From an uncultured Thomasclavelia sp. (GTDB lineage Bacteria; Bacillota_I; Bacilli_A; Erysipelotrichales; Coprobacillaceae): a stretch of 31,224 nucleotides of DNA. Below the pieces are notes generated by a model. That model was not told the origin of the DNA and made no database searches. It saw nothing but the letters and a program-made list of their open reading frames with translations. Numbering within the stretch: position 1 is the first letter of the stretch; each line of letters opens with the position of its first letter. Of this stretch, positions 21,598 through 29,305 are shown piece after piece. The stretch lies in NCBI GenBank assembly GCA_910588165.1, contig CAJUOR010000018.1:1-31224 (forward strand). Reading direction: 5' to 3'. A program made the position numbers and the translations under genes.

Positions 21598-24500
21598 TTA
21601 TTCGTTTCTTAAGGCTGCGACAGGATCTTCTTTGGCAGCTTTGCGTGAAGGGATAATACCGCCAATCAATGTAAGAATAGTGCTTAAAAGAATCAAGATA
21701 ATACCCGCAACAAATGGCAGTCTTGCATTAACATCATTATTGCCTGCAACAGAATGGATAATCTGATTGCCGGGAATCAATAAAAGTAGGGTGATGCCGA
21801 TACCGATAACGCCTGCACATAAGCCGATAATCAATGTTTCGGCATTAAAGACTTGCGAAATATTGCGTTTTGAAGCACCGATAGCACGCAAGATACCGAT
21901 CTCCTTTTTTCGTTCCAAGACACTGATATAAGTAATAACCCCAATCATAATAGAAGAAACAATCAGCGAAATAGCTACAAATGCGACTAAGACATAGCTA
22001 ATCACATTGACAATATCAGTAACAGAGGACATCAGAGTACCGACAATATCCGTATAAGTAATGATTTTGTCCTCCTGACCGCTTGTTTCCATTGTTTGAT
22101 TGTATTCATCTAAAATATTTAAGACAAATGTTTTACTTTCAAAATCTTTTGGATAAATGCTGATACTTGCCGGTTTATCTAAATTGGCATAGTTTAATTG
22201 CCGTAAATTGTTGTCATAAGAGGCATAATCTTTACTCATCATAGAAGCCATCAGTTCTGCCAAATCTTCTTCGGTCATATTCATTTCGATAGCTTGGGCA
22301 AAAACATCGGCGTCAAAATAGAAGGCATTAGCTATTGAGGCGGATAAGTCAGTCATATTAGCGACTAATATTTCTTGCATATTAGAAGAAATCGTATCCA
22401 TTGCCTCAGCCATATAATCTTGCATGATAACAGTTATTTGAGCTTCCAGATTGCTTGCTTGGATAAGCTCTTTTAAATCTTTAGCTAAAATCGCTTTTGC
22501 TTCCTCGGATTGTAAGAAGTTATAGAAATTTTCATAAATTTGACTTGGTAAAAGGTAGTCATTTGCATTGGCATAATCTTCATATCCTGCCATAATTTCT
22601 ATAAGTAAAGCATTTAATTGCTCAAACTTGATAGTAGGTTCTTGATTGTCTTTTAAGATTTCTTCAATGCCCGCTTGCAATTTTTGACTGACTTCCGGTG
22701 ATTGCAAATAGGTAGCCATTTGTTCTTGTAAAACATCTATACTCGTTTCAGGGTGAGCTTGCATATAAGCTGTGTAGCCGACAATTAAATCATTGATTAA
22801 AGTTTGCATACTTTCTTGGCTAACCGTTAAATCCAACTGACTTAAAATAGCGGATAAGTCTAAAGGCGGTAAAGAGATTTGACTGAATGCCTCGTCTAAA
22901 CCATCTAAATCAAAAGATAAGGCACTTGTGTCAATGCCAAAGGCAGATTGCAATAACTCTTCGTTGATAGAGAAAAGAGATTCCATATTGAAATCATTTG
23001 AATTTTTATCATCGAAACGTTTACCTGTGAAAACATTTTTTTCGGGTGTTTTCAGTTGGGCTTTGACAATTTCACTGTTTTGAGCTTGTTCGATGACATG
23101 GTTAGTTAAGCTTGCGGGATAATAAATACCTGATGTCAACATGGCTGCGGTTGTGCCTTCTTTAGCTTGAGCAATACCGACAATCTTTAAATCCTCGCCT
23201 TTTTTGATGAGGTTGCGCATATAGGCTGTATCATCTTTTTTATCTCGATAGAGTTGGTATTCCTCATCATAAACATAAAAGTCGCTTGCATTGACCATTT
23301 TGAAGGTAATACCTAAAATATCATCATACGTAAAATGTTCATCATATGAAGGAACTTCAACAACTTTTTCAGCTGCGAAGTCATTGACCATTTGGTCAAG
23401 GTCTTCCGGATTTCTTAAGCCTAAGGTATATAATAAGAAATCGTTGATATTACCTTTAGGAGATAGAATCAAAATGGATTCATTGTAGTTAGTAGGCCAA
23501 TGTCCTGCTTTGATATCATATTGTTCATTATAGAGCCTTTCATCATTTGGTAAGGCAAAAAAGACATTGGTACTCATCATTTTTGACATGAGGCTATTAG
23601 AACTATTCGTTGAACTAATCCCTAAAGCACTCATAGATGTGTCTGGATTAACTTGGCGAATTTTGGTTGTATCGGACATAAAAATCTGAGGGACAACATT
23701 ATAAGTATATTCAATCGTATTCGTGTATTGACTAATATGGCTTTCAGGTCCTTCAAGATAGCTCTTTAAGGAAGCTAAATCATTGGAACCAATCTTGGAA
23801 AACATATTAGTTACCATTTCAATCGTACCGACTTCGTCTTCGTCATGCTTGCTTGAGGTAGACGTATCGATCATCATAGAGGTTATATCAAATCCGGTAC
23901 TTTGAATTTGCAAAGGGTATTCTGATAATGTATCTTCTTCAATCTCTTTGATATAAGTATTGACACCATTGGATAGTGATAGGATTAAGGCGATACCGAT
24001 AATACCGATTGAACCGGCAAAAGAGGTCAATAAAGTCCGCCCCTTTTTAGTCTTTAAATTATTAAAGCTAAGGGCTAAAGAGGTAAACCAAGACATTGAG
24101 GTTTTACCCATATTTTGATGACTAGGTTCCTCTAAATGACTCTCATCTAGGATTAACGGATCGCTGTCGGAAATAATCTTACCGTCCTTTAGATTGACGA
24201 TACGTGTTGCATAGTCTTGAGCTAACTCAGGATTATGTGTAACCATGACAACCAATCTATCTTTGGCGACTTCCTTTAATAAATCCATGACTTGAAGACT
24301 TGTATCACTGTCTAAAGCACCGGTAGGTTCATCAGCTAAAAGGATATGGGGATTATTTACTAGTGCACGTGCAATCGCGACACGTTGCATTTGTCCACCG
24401 GATAATTGACTTGGCTTTTTGTGGTATTGTCCGTTTAGACCGACTTGATCAAGGGCGTGTTTGGCTTTTTCACGTCTTTCACTTTTAGAAATTCCGGAAA

Positions 24501-24828
24501 TCGTTAACGCTAATTCAACATTCGATAAGATAGTCTGATGAGGAATTAAATTGTAGCTTTGAAAAACGAAACCAATCGTATGATTACGATAAGAGTCCCA
24601 ATCTTTATCTTTATATTTTTTCGTTGAAATACCATTGATAATCAAATCGCCACTATCATAACGATCTAATCCACCGATAATATTTAATAAAGTTGTCTTA
24701 CCTGAACCGCTAGGTCCTAAAATAGCAACAAATTCATTATCTCGCAAATTCAAACTCACACTATCCAGTGCCTTTTGAATTAAATTGCCGGTTTTATATT
24801 TTTTACAAATTTCTTTAATTTGAAGCAT
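21598..24828 (-). CDS. Fused ABC ATPase and FtsX-like permease (MacB-type)
   Basis: This 1076-residue single-chain exporter half is of the MacB/LolD-FtsX superfamily. ATPase domain (about 1-225): Walker A GPSGSGKT 38-45, Q-loop Gln90, signature LSGGQ 142-146, Walker B ILLADE 162-167, and switch His198. A transmembrane helix follows at about 265-290. A very large extracytoplasmic domain (about 290-930) includes helical, Gln/Glu-rich segments. Three C-terminal helices (about 935-1060) belong to the FtsX core, with ISVLERKKEIGILRAIGASKRNI and the closing PSRKAAKEDPVAALRNE. Such mechanotransmitter ABC proteins export peptides or lipoproteins, or transmit signals to cell-wall enzymes. No sensor kinase adjoins it, so an antibiotic-resistance role is not supported. 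AAGGAG lies 10 bases before the ATG. Confidence 0.9.
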   Translation of the reverse strand: MLQIKEICKKYKTGNLIQKALDSVSLNLRDNEFVAILGPSGSGKTTLLNIIGGLDRYDSGDLIINGISTKKYKDKDWDSYRNHTIGFVFQSYNLIPHQTILSNVELALTISGISKSERREKAKHALDQVGLNGQYHKKPSQLSGGQMQRVAIARALVNNPHILLADEPTGALDSDTSLQVMDLLKEVAKDRLVVMVTHNPELAQDYATRIVNLKDGKIISDSDPLILDESHLEEPSHQNMGKTSMSWFTSLALSFNNLKTKKGRTLLTSFAGSIGIIGIALILSLSNGVNTYIKEIEEDTLSEYPLQIQSTGFDITSMMIDTSTSSKHDEDEVGTIEMVTNMFSKIGSNDLASLKSYLEGPESHISQYTNTIEYTYNVVPQIFMSDTTKIRQVNPDTSMSALGISSTNSSNSLMSKMMSTNVFFALPNDERLYNEQYDIKAGHWPTNYNESILILSPKGNINDFLLYTLGLRNPEDLDQMVNDFAAEKVVEVPSYDEHFTYDDILGITFKMVNASDFYVYDEEYQLYRDKKDDTAYMRNLIKKGEDLKIVGIAQAKEGTTAAMLTSGIYYPASLTNHVIEQAQNSEIVKAQLKTPEKNVFTGKRFDDKNSNDFNMESLFSINEELLQSAFGIDTSALSFDLDGLDEAFSQISLPPLDLSAILSQLDLTVSQESMQTLINDLIVGYTAYMQAHPETSIDVLQEQMATYLQSPEVSQKLQAGIEEILKDNQEPTIKFEQLNALLIEIMAGYEDYANANDYLLPSQIYENFYNFLQSEEAKAILAKDLKELIQASNLEAQITVIMQDYMAEAMDTISSNMQEILVANMTDLSASIANAFYFDADVFAQAIEMNMTEEDLAELMASMMSKDYASYDNNLRQLNYANLDKPASISIYPKDFESKTFVLNILDEYNQTMETSGQEDKIITYTDIVGTLMSSVTDIVNVISYVLVAFVAISLIVSSIMIGVITYISVLERKKEIGILRAIGASKRNISQVFNAETLIIGLCAGVIGIGITLLLLIPGNQIIHSVAGNNDVNARLPFVAGIILILLSTILTLIGGIIPSRKAAKEDPVAALRNE

Positions 24829-24943
24829 ATGTCATCAACTCCTTACGCTATAATATATACTTTCAATAAGAACTAAATATTAACAATAATTAGCCCGCAA
24901 ATTATTATAACAGAAAATCGGTTAAAAAGCTTAGAGTTTGTTT

Positions 24944-24973
24944 ATATAAATAGCGAGCTATCTCGACTTATAT
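24944..24973. other. Imperfect hairpin in the ABC/asparaginase divergent gap
   Basis: ATATAA (24944-24949) with TTATAT (24968-24973) and, inside, CGAG (24954-24957) with CTCG (24962-24965) form an interrupted stem. The 24829-25135 gap is otherwise AT-rich and holds the two divergent promoters; no gene is seen. Confidence 0.3.
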
Positions 24974-25098
24974 GGGTAAATAGCAAATCTATTGAGCGAT
25001 ATATTGCCATTTTATTGTTTTAAGCAGGTTTATCTATATATAGAAAAAAGAACCCTTAATATTATTTGAGATAAAATGTTTATCTCTCTATCAAATGG

Positions 25099-25107
25099 TG
25101 TTACAAT
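25099..25107 (+). promoter_or_regulatory. Extended -10 promoter of the asparaginase gene
   Basis: TGTTACAAT gives an extended -10 (TG, one base, TACAAT). The -35 region (TTTATC at 25079-25084) is poor, as is usual for extended -10 promoters. The predicted start near 25114 excludes the upstream ATG at 25076 as a start codon. Confidence 0.5.
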
Positions 25108-25135
25108 AGCAAGTGAAAGAGAAAGGATGATAAAG

Positions 25136-26116
25136 ATGAAAACCATTGCGATTATCGCAACAGGTGGCACGATTGCCGGAACAGGCAAAGCCGGTAAAAC
25201 AGTTTCCTATCATGCCGGAGAGATGAGCGTTGAAACGATTTTAGAATCTATTCCCATGATTGAAAAAGCGGCTCATATTAAAACTTATCAATTATTTAAT
25301 GTAGATAGCAATGAGATGGATGAAGCACATTGGCTAGCTTTAAAAGAAAAAGTCCAAGAAGTGGCAAATAATCCTCAAATAGATGGTATTGTGGTAACGC
25401 ATGGGACAGATACTTTAGATGAAACAGCTTATTTCTTGAATTTAACCGTCAATACAAATAAACCGGTGGTGCTGACCGGTGCAATGCGACCGGCAACCGC
25501 AACAAGTGCAGATGGACCGTTTAATTTGTATCAAGCCGTTTGTTTGGCAAAAAGTGAAGAAGCTTATGGGCAAGGTGTCATGGCTTTGTTTTCAAATACC
25601 ATTTATTCCGGAAGAGATATCCAAAAGGTCAATAATTATAAAATTGATGCTTTTGATCAAAAATCGTTCGGTTGTTTAGGCTATATGCAAGATGAAAAAG
25701 TATATTTCTTTTCTCAAACGTTTAAATTACATACAACTCAATCTATGTTCTCACAACAACCTCTTACAAACTTACCTAAAGTAGCTGTGGTGTCCTTTTA
25801 TGCCGGTGCTGATGCCTCAATCTTAGACTTCTTGGCTCAAAATCATCAAGGCATCGTCATTGTGGGTTCAGGTAGTGGTAATTACAGTCAAGCTTGGGTA
25901 AAAGCGATTAGGCGTTTAGCCAAGCAAGGCATTGCCTTTGTGCGTGCTTCAAGAGTTTCTCATGGAATTATTTTTGACGATGCAATTTTTGATCCTGATC
26001 AAGTCTGTATTCCGGCAAATACCTTATCTGCGCAAAAGGCTAGGGTTCTATTGATGCTGGCATTAACCAAAACACAAGATGTTAAGATGTTGAAAGATAT
26101 ATTTGAAAGGTACTAA
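25136..26116 (+). CDS. ansA: L-asparaginase
   Basis: This enzyme hydrolyses L-asparagine to aspartate and ammonia. The ATG at 25136 is chosen because AAAGGA lies 8 bases upstream and the promoter -10 lies inside longer frames. The 326-residue protein has both signature threonine motifs: ATGGTIAG near residue 8 and VTHGTDTLDETAYFL near residue 90. These supply the nucleophile and the Thr-Lys-Asp triad. The DGPFNLYQA and SGSGNYSQA segments also fit. No signal peptide is present, so the enzyme is cytoplasmic. It is monocistronic, between its own promoter and a terminator. Its aspartate product also feeds the lysine pathway, but no direct link is visible. Confidence 0.93.
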   Translation: MKTIAIIATGGTIAGTGKAGKTVSYHAGEMSVETILESIPMIEKAAHIKTYQLFNVDSNEMDEAHWLALKEKVQEVANNPQIDGIVVTHGTDTLDETAYFLNLTVNTNKPVVLTGAMRPATATSADGPFNLYQAVCLAKSEEAYGQGVMALFSNTIYSGRDIQKVNNYKIDAFDQKSFGCLGYMQDEKVYFFSQTFKLHTTQSMFSQQPLTNLPKVAVVSFYAGADASILDFLAQNHQGIVIVGSGSGNYSQAWVKAIRRLAKQGIAFVRASRVSHGIIFDDAIFDPDQVCIPANTLSAQKARVLLMLALTKTQDVKMLKDIFERY

Positions 26117-26144
26117 AGCTTTACATTTTAGAATGTAAGGCTTT
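26115..26144 (+). terminator. Terminator of the asparaginase gene
   Basis: AAAGCTTTACATT and AATGTAAGGCTTT form a 13-bp stem with one T-G pair and a 4-base loop TTAG, ending in TTTT. It overlaps the stop codon. Confidence 0.8.
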
Positions 26145-26200
26145 TAATATGTTTACAAATTACGAAAATCACAAAAACCCTCGTTATTATAGGAAGGATA

Positions 26201-26209
26201 TGGTACAAT
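26201..26209 (+). promoter_or_regulatory. Extended -10 promoter of the Na/Pi symporter gene
   Basis: TGGTACAAT forms an extended -10; no clear -35 is seen. The predicted start is near 26216, leaving a leader of under 20 bases. Confidence 0.5.
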
Positions 26210-26233
26210 AAGAATAAGAAAGCTGGGATGATT

Positions 26234-27928
26234 ATGTTAGAACATGATATGATTCAAATGGTTGGATTAGTATTAGGTGGCTTAGCAATATTTATTTATG
26301 GTATCAATATGATGAGTGACGCTCTCAAAAGTGTTGCAGGTTACAAAATCCGTGAGTATATTGAGAAATACACCCGTAATCTTTTGATGTCCATTACAGT
26401 TGGAGCCATCACATCTGCTTTATTGCACTCAAGCTCAGCGGTAACGGTGATTTCAATCAGTTTGGTGCGAGCAGGGTTAATGGGCTTGAAACAGGCGGTT
26501 GGAATTACAATTGGGGCGAACATAGGCACCTGTGTGACATCTATTATGATTGGTTTAAATATTGAGAAATTTGCTTATTATTTTGTTTTTATCGGCATTG
26601 GTATTATGTTTTTAGCCAAACGTAAGAAAATAAATTATATTGGTAAAATTATTGCCGGATTTGGTTTGATTTTTGTTGGGTTAGAAATGATGAGTGATGA
26701 ATTAGTTTTTATTGCGAGCACAGATTGGTTTACCCAAATCATGTTGACGTTAGGCAAGCAACCATGGCTTGCCCTTTTGGGTGGTACCATTGCCACAGGC
26801 GTGATGCAATCTTCCACGGCAGTTATCGGTATTGTCCAAAAACTTTATGCCTTTGGTTCTTTAACACCAGCAGCCGGAGCAGCCTTTATCTTTGGCGCGA
26901 ATGTCGGTACTTGTATAACGGCTATACTGGCTTCAGTAGGCGGGTCGGTTCCTACGAAACGAGCAGCTTGGTTCCATTTAGTCTACAATATTGCAGGGGC
27001 ATTGTTAGGGATGTTTTTGTTGACACCGTTTATTCAACTGACTAATTTGGTTAACCATTATTTAAATGGCAGTCCGGAAATGTACGTTGCGCAAGCACAC
27101 TTTATTTTTAATGTTGCCTCAACTATTTTGGTTATTCCGTTTGTTGGACAATGTGTCAAATTACTAGAGAAACTCATTCCCGGGGTAGATAGCCATACTG
27201 TTAAAATCGAGGATATTGACGAATTAGATGATGATTTAATTGAACGATTCCCACCGGCAGCTCTGAGTGTGGCTAAGAAAAATACGATGCGGATGTCTAG
27301 AAATATCGCCGTTATTATGGATTTATCATTACAGTATTTAGAGACTAAGGAGAATGAGGTTTTCGATGAATTGATGGAAGTTGAGGCCTTGGTAAATAAA
27401 TATGATAGTACTCTATCACAATATTTATTAAAGATTGCCCACCAGCCAGTTATGGCGCAAGACCAAATGAATGAGTATTATAAAAATTATCAAGTCGTGA
27501 AATATTTAGAACGCATTTCAGATGACGTAGTGAGTATTTCGACGTTCTACAAGATGGTGTATGAAGAGAGGGGCTCATTTTCTCAAAAAGCCATTGTTGA
27601 TTTAAAAAAAGTATCCTCTTTATCACAAGAAATGCTCAATGATGCCATGAATATTTTTGATTCAAGGAATGTCAATACATTGCTTCCTTTACTAAATGAA
27701 AAAGAAAAGCGTCTTAACGAGTTGGAGATAGTCTGTCGTCAAAATCATTTTGATCGTATGAAAGAAAATATTTGTGATAATTCCTTTGCTTCATCTGTTA
27801 TTTTGGATATTTTAAGTTTATTAGAGGGAATCGGTGATTTGGCATTAGATATTGCCAATTGTTCACTAATTCTTTATAAGAATCATGAAAAGAAATTTTT
27901 AGACCCTGATGAGATACTTGTTAAGTAA
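26234..27928 (+). CDS. Na/phosphate cotransporter-family protein with PhoU-like domain
   Basis: This 564-residue membrane protein belongs to the Na/Pi-cotransporter II (NptA/YjbB) family. Two repeated halves carry the signature QSSTAV or HSSSAVT: residues about 45-75 (ITSALLHSSSAVTVISISLVRAGL) and about 180-230 (GVMQSSTAVIGIVQKLYAFG, followed by GANVGTCITA). About nine hydrophobic segments span residues 1-315. The C-terminal 230 residues are cytoplasmic helices of PhoU type (AKKNTMRMSRNIAVIMDLSLQYLET). Members move phosphate, usually with sodium, in or out of the cell. The second ATG (26234) is preferred; the first (26228) lies only 6 bases earlier inside a GGGAT stretch. The gene is monocistronic with its own terminator. 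Confidence 0.9.
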   Translation: MLEHDMIQMVGLVLGGLAIFIYGINMMSDALKSVAGYKIREYIEKYTRNLLMSITVGAITSALLHSSSAVTVISISLVRAGLMGLKQAVGITIGANIGTCVTSIMIGLNIEKFAYYFVFIGIGIMFLAKRKKINYIGKIIAGFGLIFVGLEMMSDELVFIASTDWFTQIMLTLGKQPWLALLGGTIATGVMQSSTAVIGIVQKLYAFGSLTPAAGAAFIFGANVGTCITAILASVGGSVPTKRAAWFHLVYNIAGALLGMFLLTPFIQLTNLVNHYLNGSPEMYVAQAHFIFNVASTILVIPFVGQCVKLLEKLIPGVDSHTVKIEDIDELDDDLIERFPPAALSVAKKNTMRMSRNIAVIMDLSLQYLETKENEVFDELMEVEALVNKYDSTLSQYLLKIAHQPVMAQDQMNEYYKNYQVVKYLERISDDVVSISTFYKMVYEERGSFSQKAIVDLKKVSSLSQEMLNDAMNIFDSRNVNTLLPLLNEKEKRLNELEIVCRQNHFDRMKENICDNSFASSVILDILSLLEGIGDLALDIANCSLILYKNHEKKFLDPDEILVK

Positions 27929-27986
27929 GGATTGACCATAAAATATTAGGTTCAATTGATAGGTGTAAAAAAAGACTGTTAATGAT

Positions 27987-28015
27987 AAAACCGCCACTTA
28001 TGAAGTGACGGTTTT
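27987..28015 (+). terminator. Terminator of the Na/Pi symporter gene
   Basis: AAAACCGCCACTT and AAGTGACGGTTTT form a 13-position stem with one mismatch and a 3-base loop. It lies about 60 bases after the stop. Confidence 0.75.
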
Positions 28016-28050
28016 ACCTTTTGATAGGGAAATTAACGATTGGTATATAT

Positions 28051-28106
28051 AGATAACTTACCTTCTACTTAATGGGGAGGAAATAGAAGGGGAAAGTAAG
28101 TTATCT
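28051..28106. repeat. Long two-part inverted repeat of unknown role
   Basis: The outer arms AGATAACTTAC (28051-28061) and GTAAGTTATCT (28096-28106) are perfect. Inside, CTTCTA (28062-28067) and TAGAAG (28084-28089) continue the stem. A GGGAAA bulge (28090-28095) sits on one side, and the 16-base loop contains GGGGAGG. It lies after a clear terminator and about 100 bases before the next promoter, so it is not needed for either. The rest of 28107-28199 is AT-rich without a gene. Confidence 0.6.
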
Positions 28107-28199
28107 GTATTAAGGATTACCTAAATGGAAAGTTATATACATATTTTTTAAAAAATTTATAATTTCATAAGAAATAAGTAATAGAGAAATTAAAAAATG

Positions 28200-28208
28200 T
28201 GGTACAAT
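28200..28208 (+). promoter_or_regulatory. Extended -10 promoter of the carboxypeptidase gene
   Basis: TGGTACAAT forms an extended -10. The predicted start near 28215 coincides with the ribosome binding site, so the leader is extremely short. Confidence 0.5.
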
Positions 28209-28226
28209 AAAAACGAGGTGGTAGCT

Positions 28227-29114
28227 GTGGCTAAAAGGAAAAAAAGAGTTAGATACGATAGGATGATACTTGCAGGCTTTTTAGTATTAGTGGTGATTGG
28301 AGGGACTGTTTGGGCTGTAACCTTAAAAGGTAAAGATAATAAAACTGCTCAAGGAAACAACGATACACCAGTTGACGTGCAACATGAAGATAAGGAAGGC
28401 ATGGAAGCTTTATATTTTTATGATGAAACACGTCAAGAACGCTATAAGACTTATAAAAAGGCTAATCCTGAAATGAGTGATGAGGAAGTCGTTTGGCGTG
28501 TTAATGTAGATATTGATTTAGAAGATTATACCGATATGAATATGATTGCACCGGAAAATAGTGATAATATTGTACTATTAGTCAATAAACATTTCCGTTT
28601 AAAAGATGACTATGAACCGGCTAATCTAGAATGGTATGAAGGGTATCAGATGACCACAGAAACAAAAGAAGCTTTTTCCGAAATGGCAAGTGCGGCATTA
28701 TTAGAAGATTTGCATATTAGACCGGGGTCAACTTACCGAAGTATTGATACTCAAAGAGATTTATATAATTCTTATGTTACTGCCGATGGACAGGAAGAAG
28801 CGGACACTTATAGTGCCCGTGCCGGTTCAAGCGAGCACCATACGGGTAGAGCAATTGATTTAGTCGGTCCTGATTGGTCTTTGGATTCCTTTGAGAACAC
28901 CCCTGAACGCACTTGGGTGCATGAAAATGGCTATAAATATGGCTTTATCTTACGTTATGGTAAAGATATTGTCGATATTACCGGCTATATGTATGAACCT
29001 TGGCATATTACTTATGTGGGCAAAGAAGCTGCGACAATCATGCATGATAAAGGTATCAAATCATTGGAAGAATATTATGTAAAATATGTGATGTATCATC
29101 CCAATCAAAAATAA
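28227..29114 (+). CDS. D-alanyl-D-alanine carboxypeptidase, M15B (VanY/DacB-like), membrane anchored
   Basis: This zinc peptidase removes the terminal D-Ala from peptidoglycan stem peptides. The GTG at 28227 is the likely start, as GAGGTGG lies 5 bases upstream and the promoter overlaps the earlier ATG at 28197. The 295-residue protein begins with KRKKRVRYD and a membrane anchor (about residues 12-32, MILAGFLVLVVIGGTVWAVTL), so the rest is outside the cell. The zinc and catalytic motifs SEHHTGRAIDLV and EPWHITYVG are present. RPGSTYRSIDTQRDLY matches the substrate-binding SGYRS/T segment. It is monocistronic. There are no van resistance genes nearby, so wall remodelling is more likely than glycopeptide resistance. 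Confidence 0.9.
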   Translation: MAKRKKRVRYDRMILAGFLVLVVIGGTVWAVTLKGKDNKTAQGNNDTPVDVQHEDKEGMEALYFYDETRQERYKTYKKANPEMSDEEVVWRVNVDIDLEDYTDMNMIAPENSDNIVLLVNKHFRLKDDYEPANLEWYEGYQMTTETKEAFSEMASAALLEDLHIRPGSTYRSIDTQRDLYNSYVTADGQEEADTYSARAGSSEHHTGRAIDLVGPDWSLDSFENTPERTWVHENGYKYGFILRYGKDIVDITGYMYEPWHITYVGKEAATIMHDKGIKSLEEYYVKYVMYHPNQK

Positions 29115-29160
29115 AGGCTTAGTGGTTAAGTGTTTTTACACCAATCCACCAAGCCTTTTT
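29113..29160 (+). terminator. Terminator of the carboxypeptidase gene
   Basis: AAAGGCTT plus GTGG pair with CCAC plus AAGCCTTT around one mismatch and a 20-base loop, ending in TTTTT. The remaining 29161-29249 bases hold nothing recognised. Confidence 0.75.
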
Positions 29161-29249
29161 AAGTGCTTGAAGATATCAGCTTAATGATAAAAAGTGATGG
29201 GGAATAAGGTAGATTTTTAGATTACCGTTTGTTTCTTTGTATATTAAGA

Positions 29250-29278
29250 TTGAAAAAGTGAATTGCTTTTGGTATAGT
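29250..29278 (+). promoter_or_regulatory. Promoter of the ygiQ-family gene
   Basis: TTGAAA (29250-29255) and TATAGT (29273-29278) lie 17 bases apart, and TGG precedes the -10. The predicted start is near 29285. Confidence 0.65.
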
Positions 29279-29305
29279 TAAGCATGAAAAAAAGGGGGAA
29301 ACCAC

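Noticed and set aside
26725..27045. Overlapping 106-codon frame inside the Na/Pi symporter gene
   Set aside because: It is a same-strand shadow in another frame of a strong conserved gene and has no ribosome binding site.
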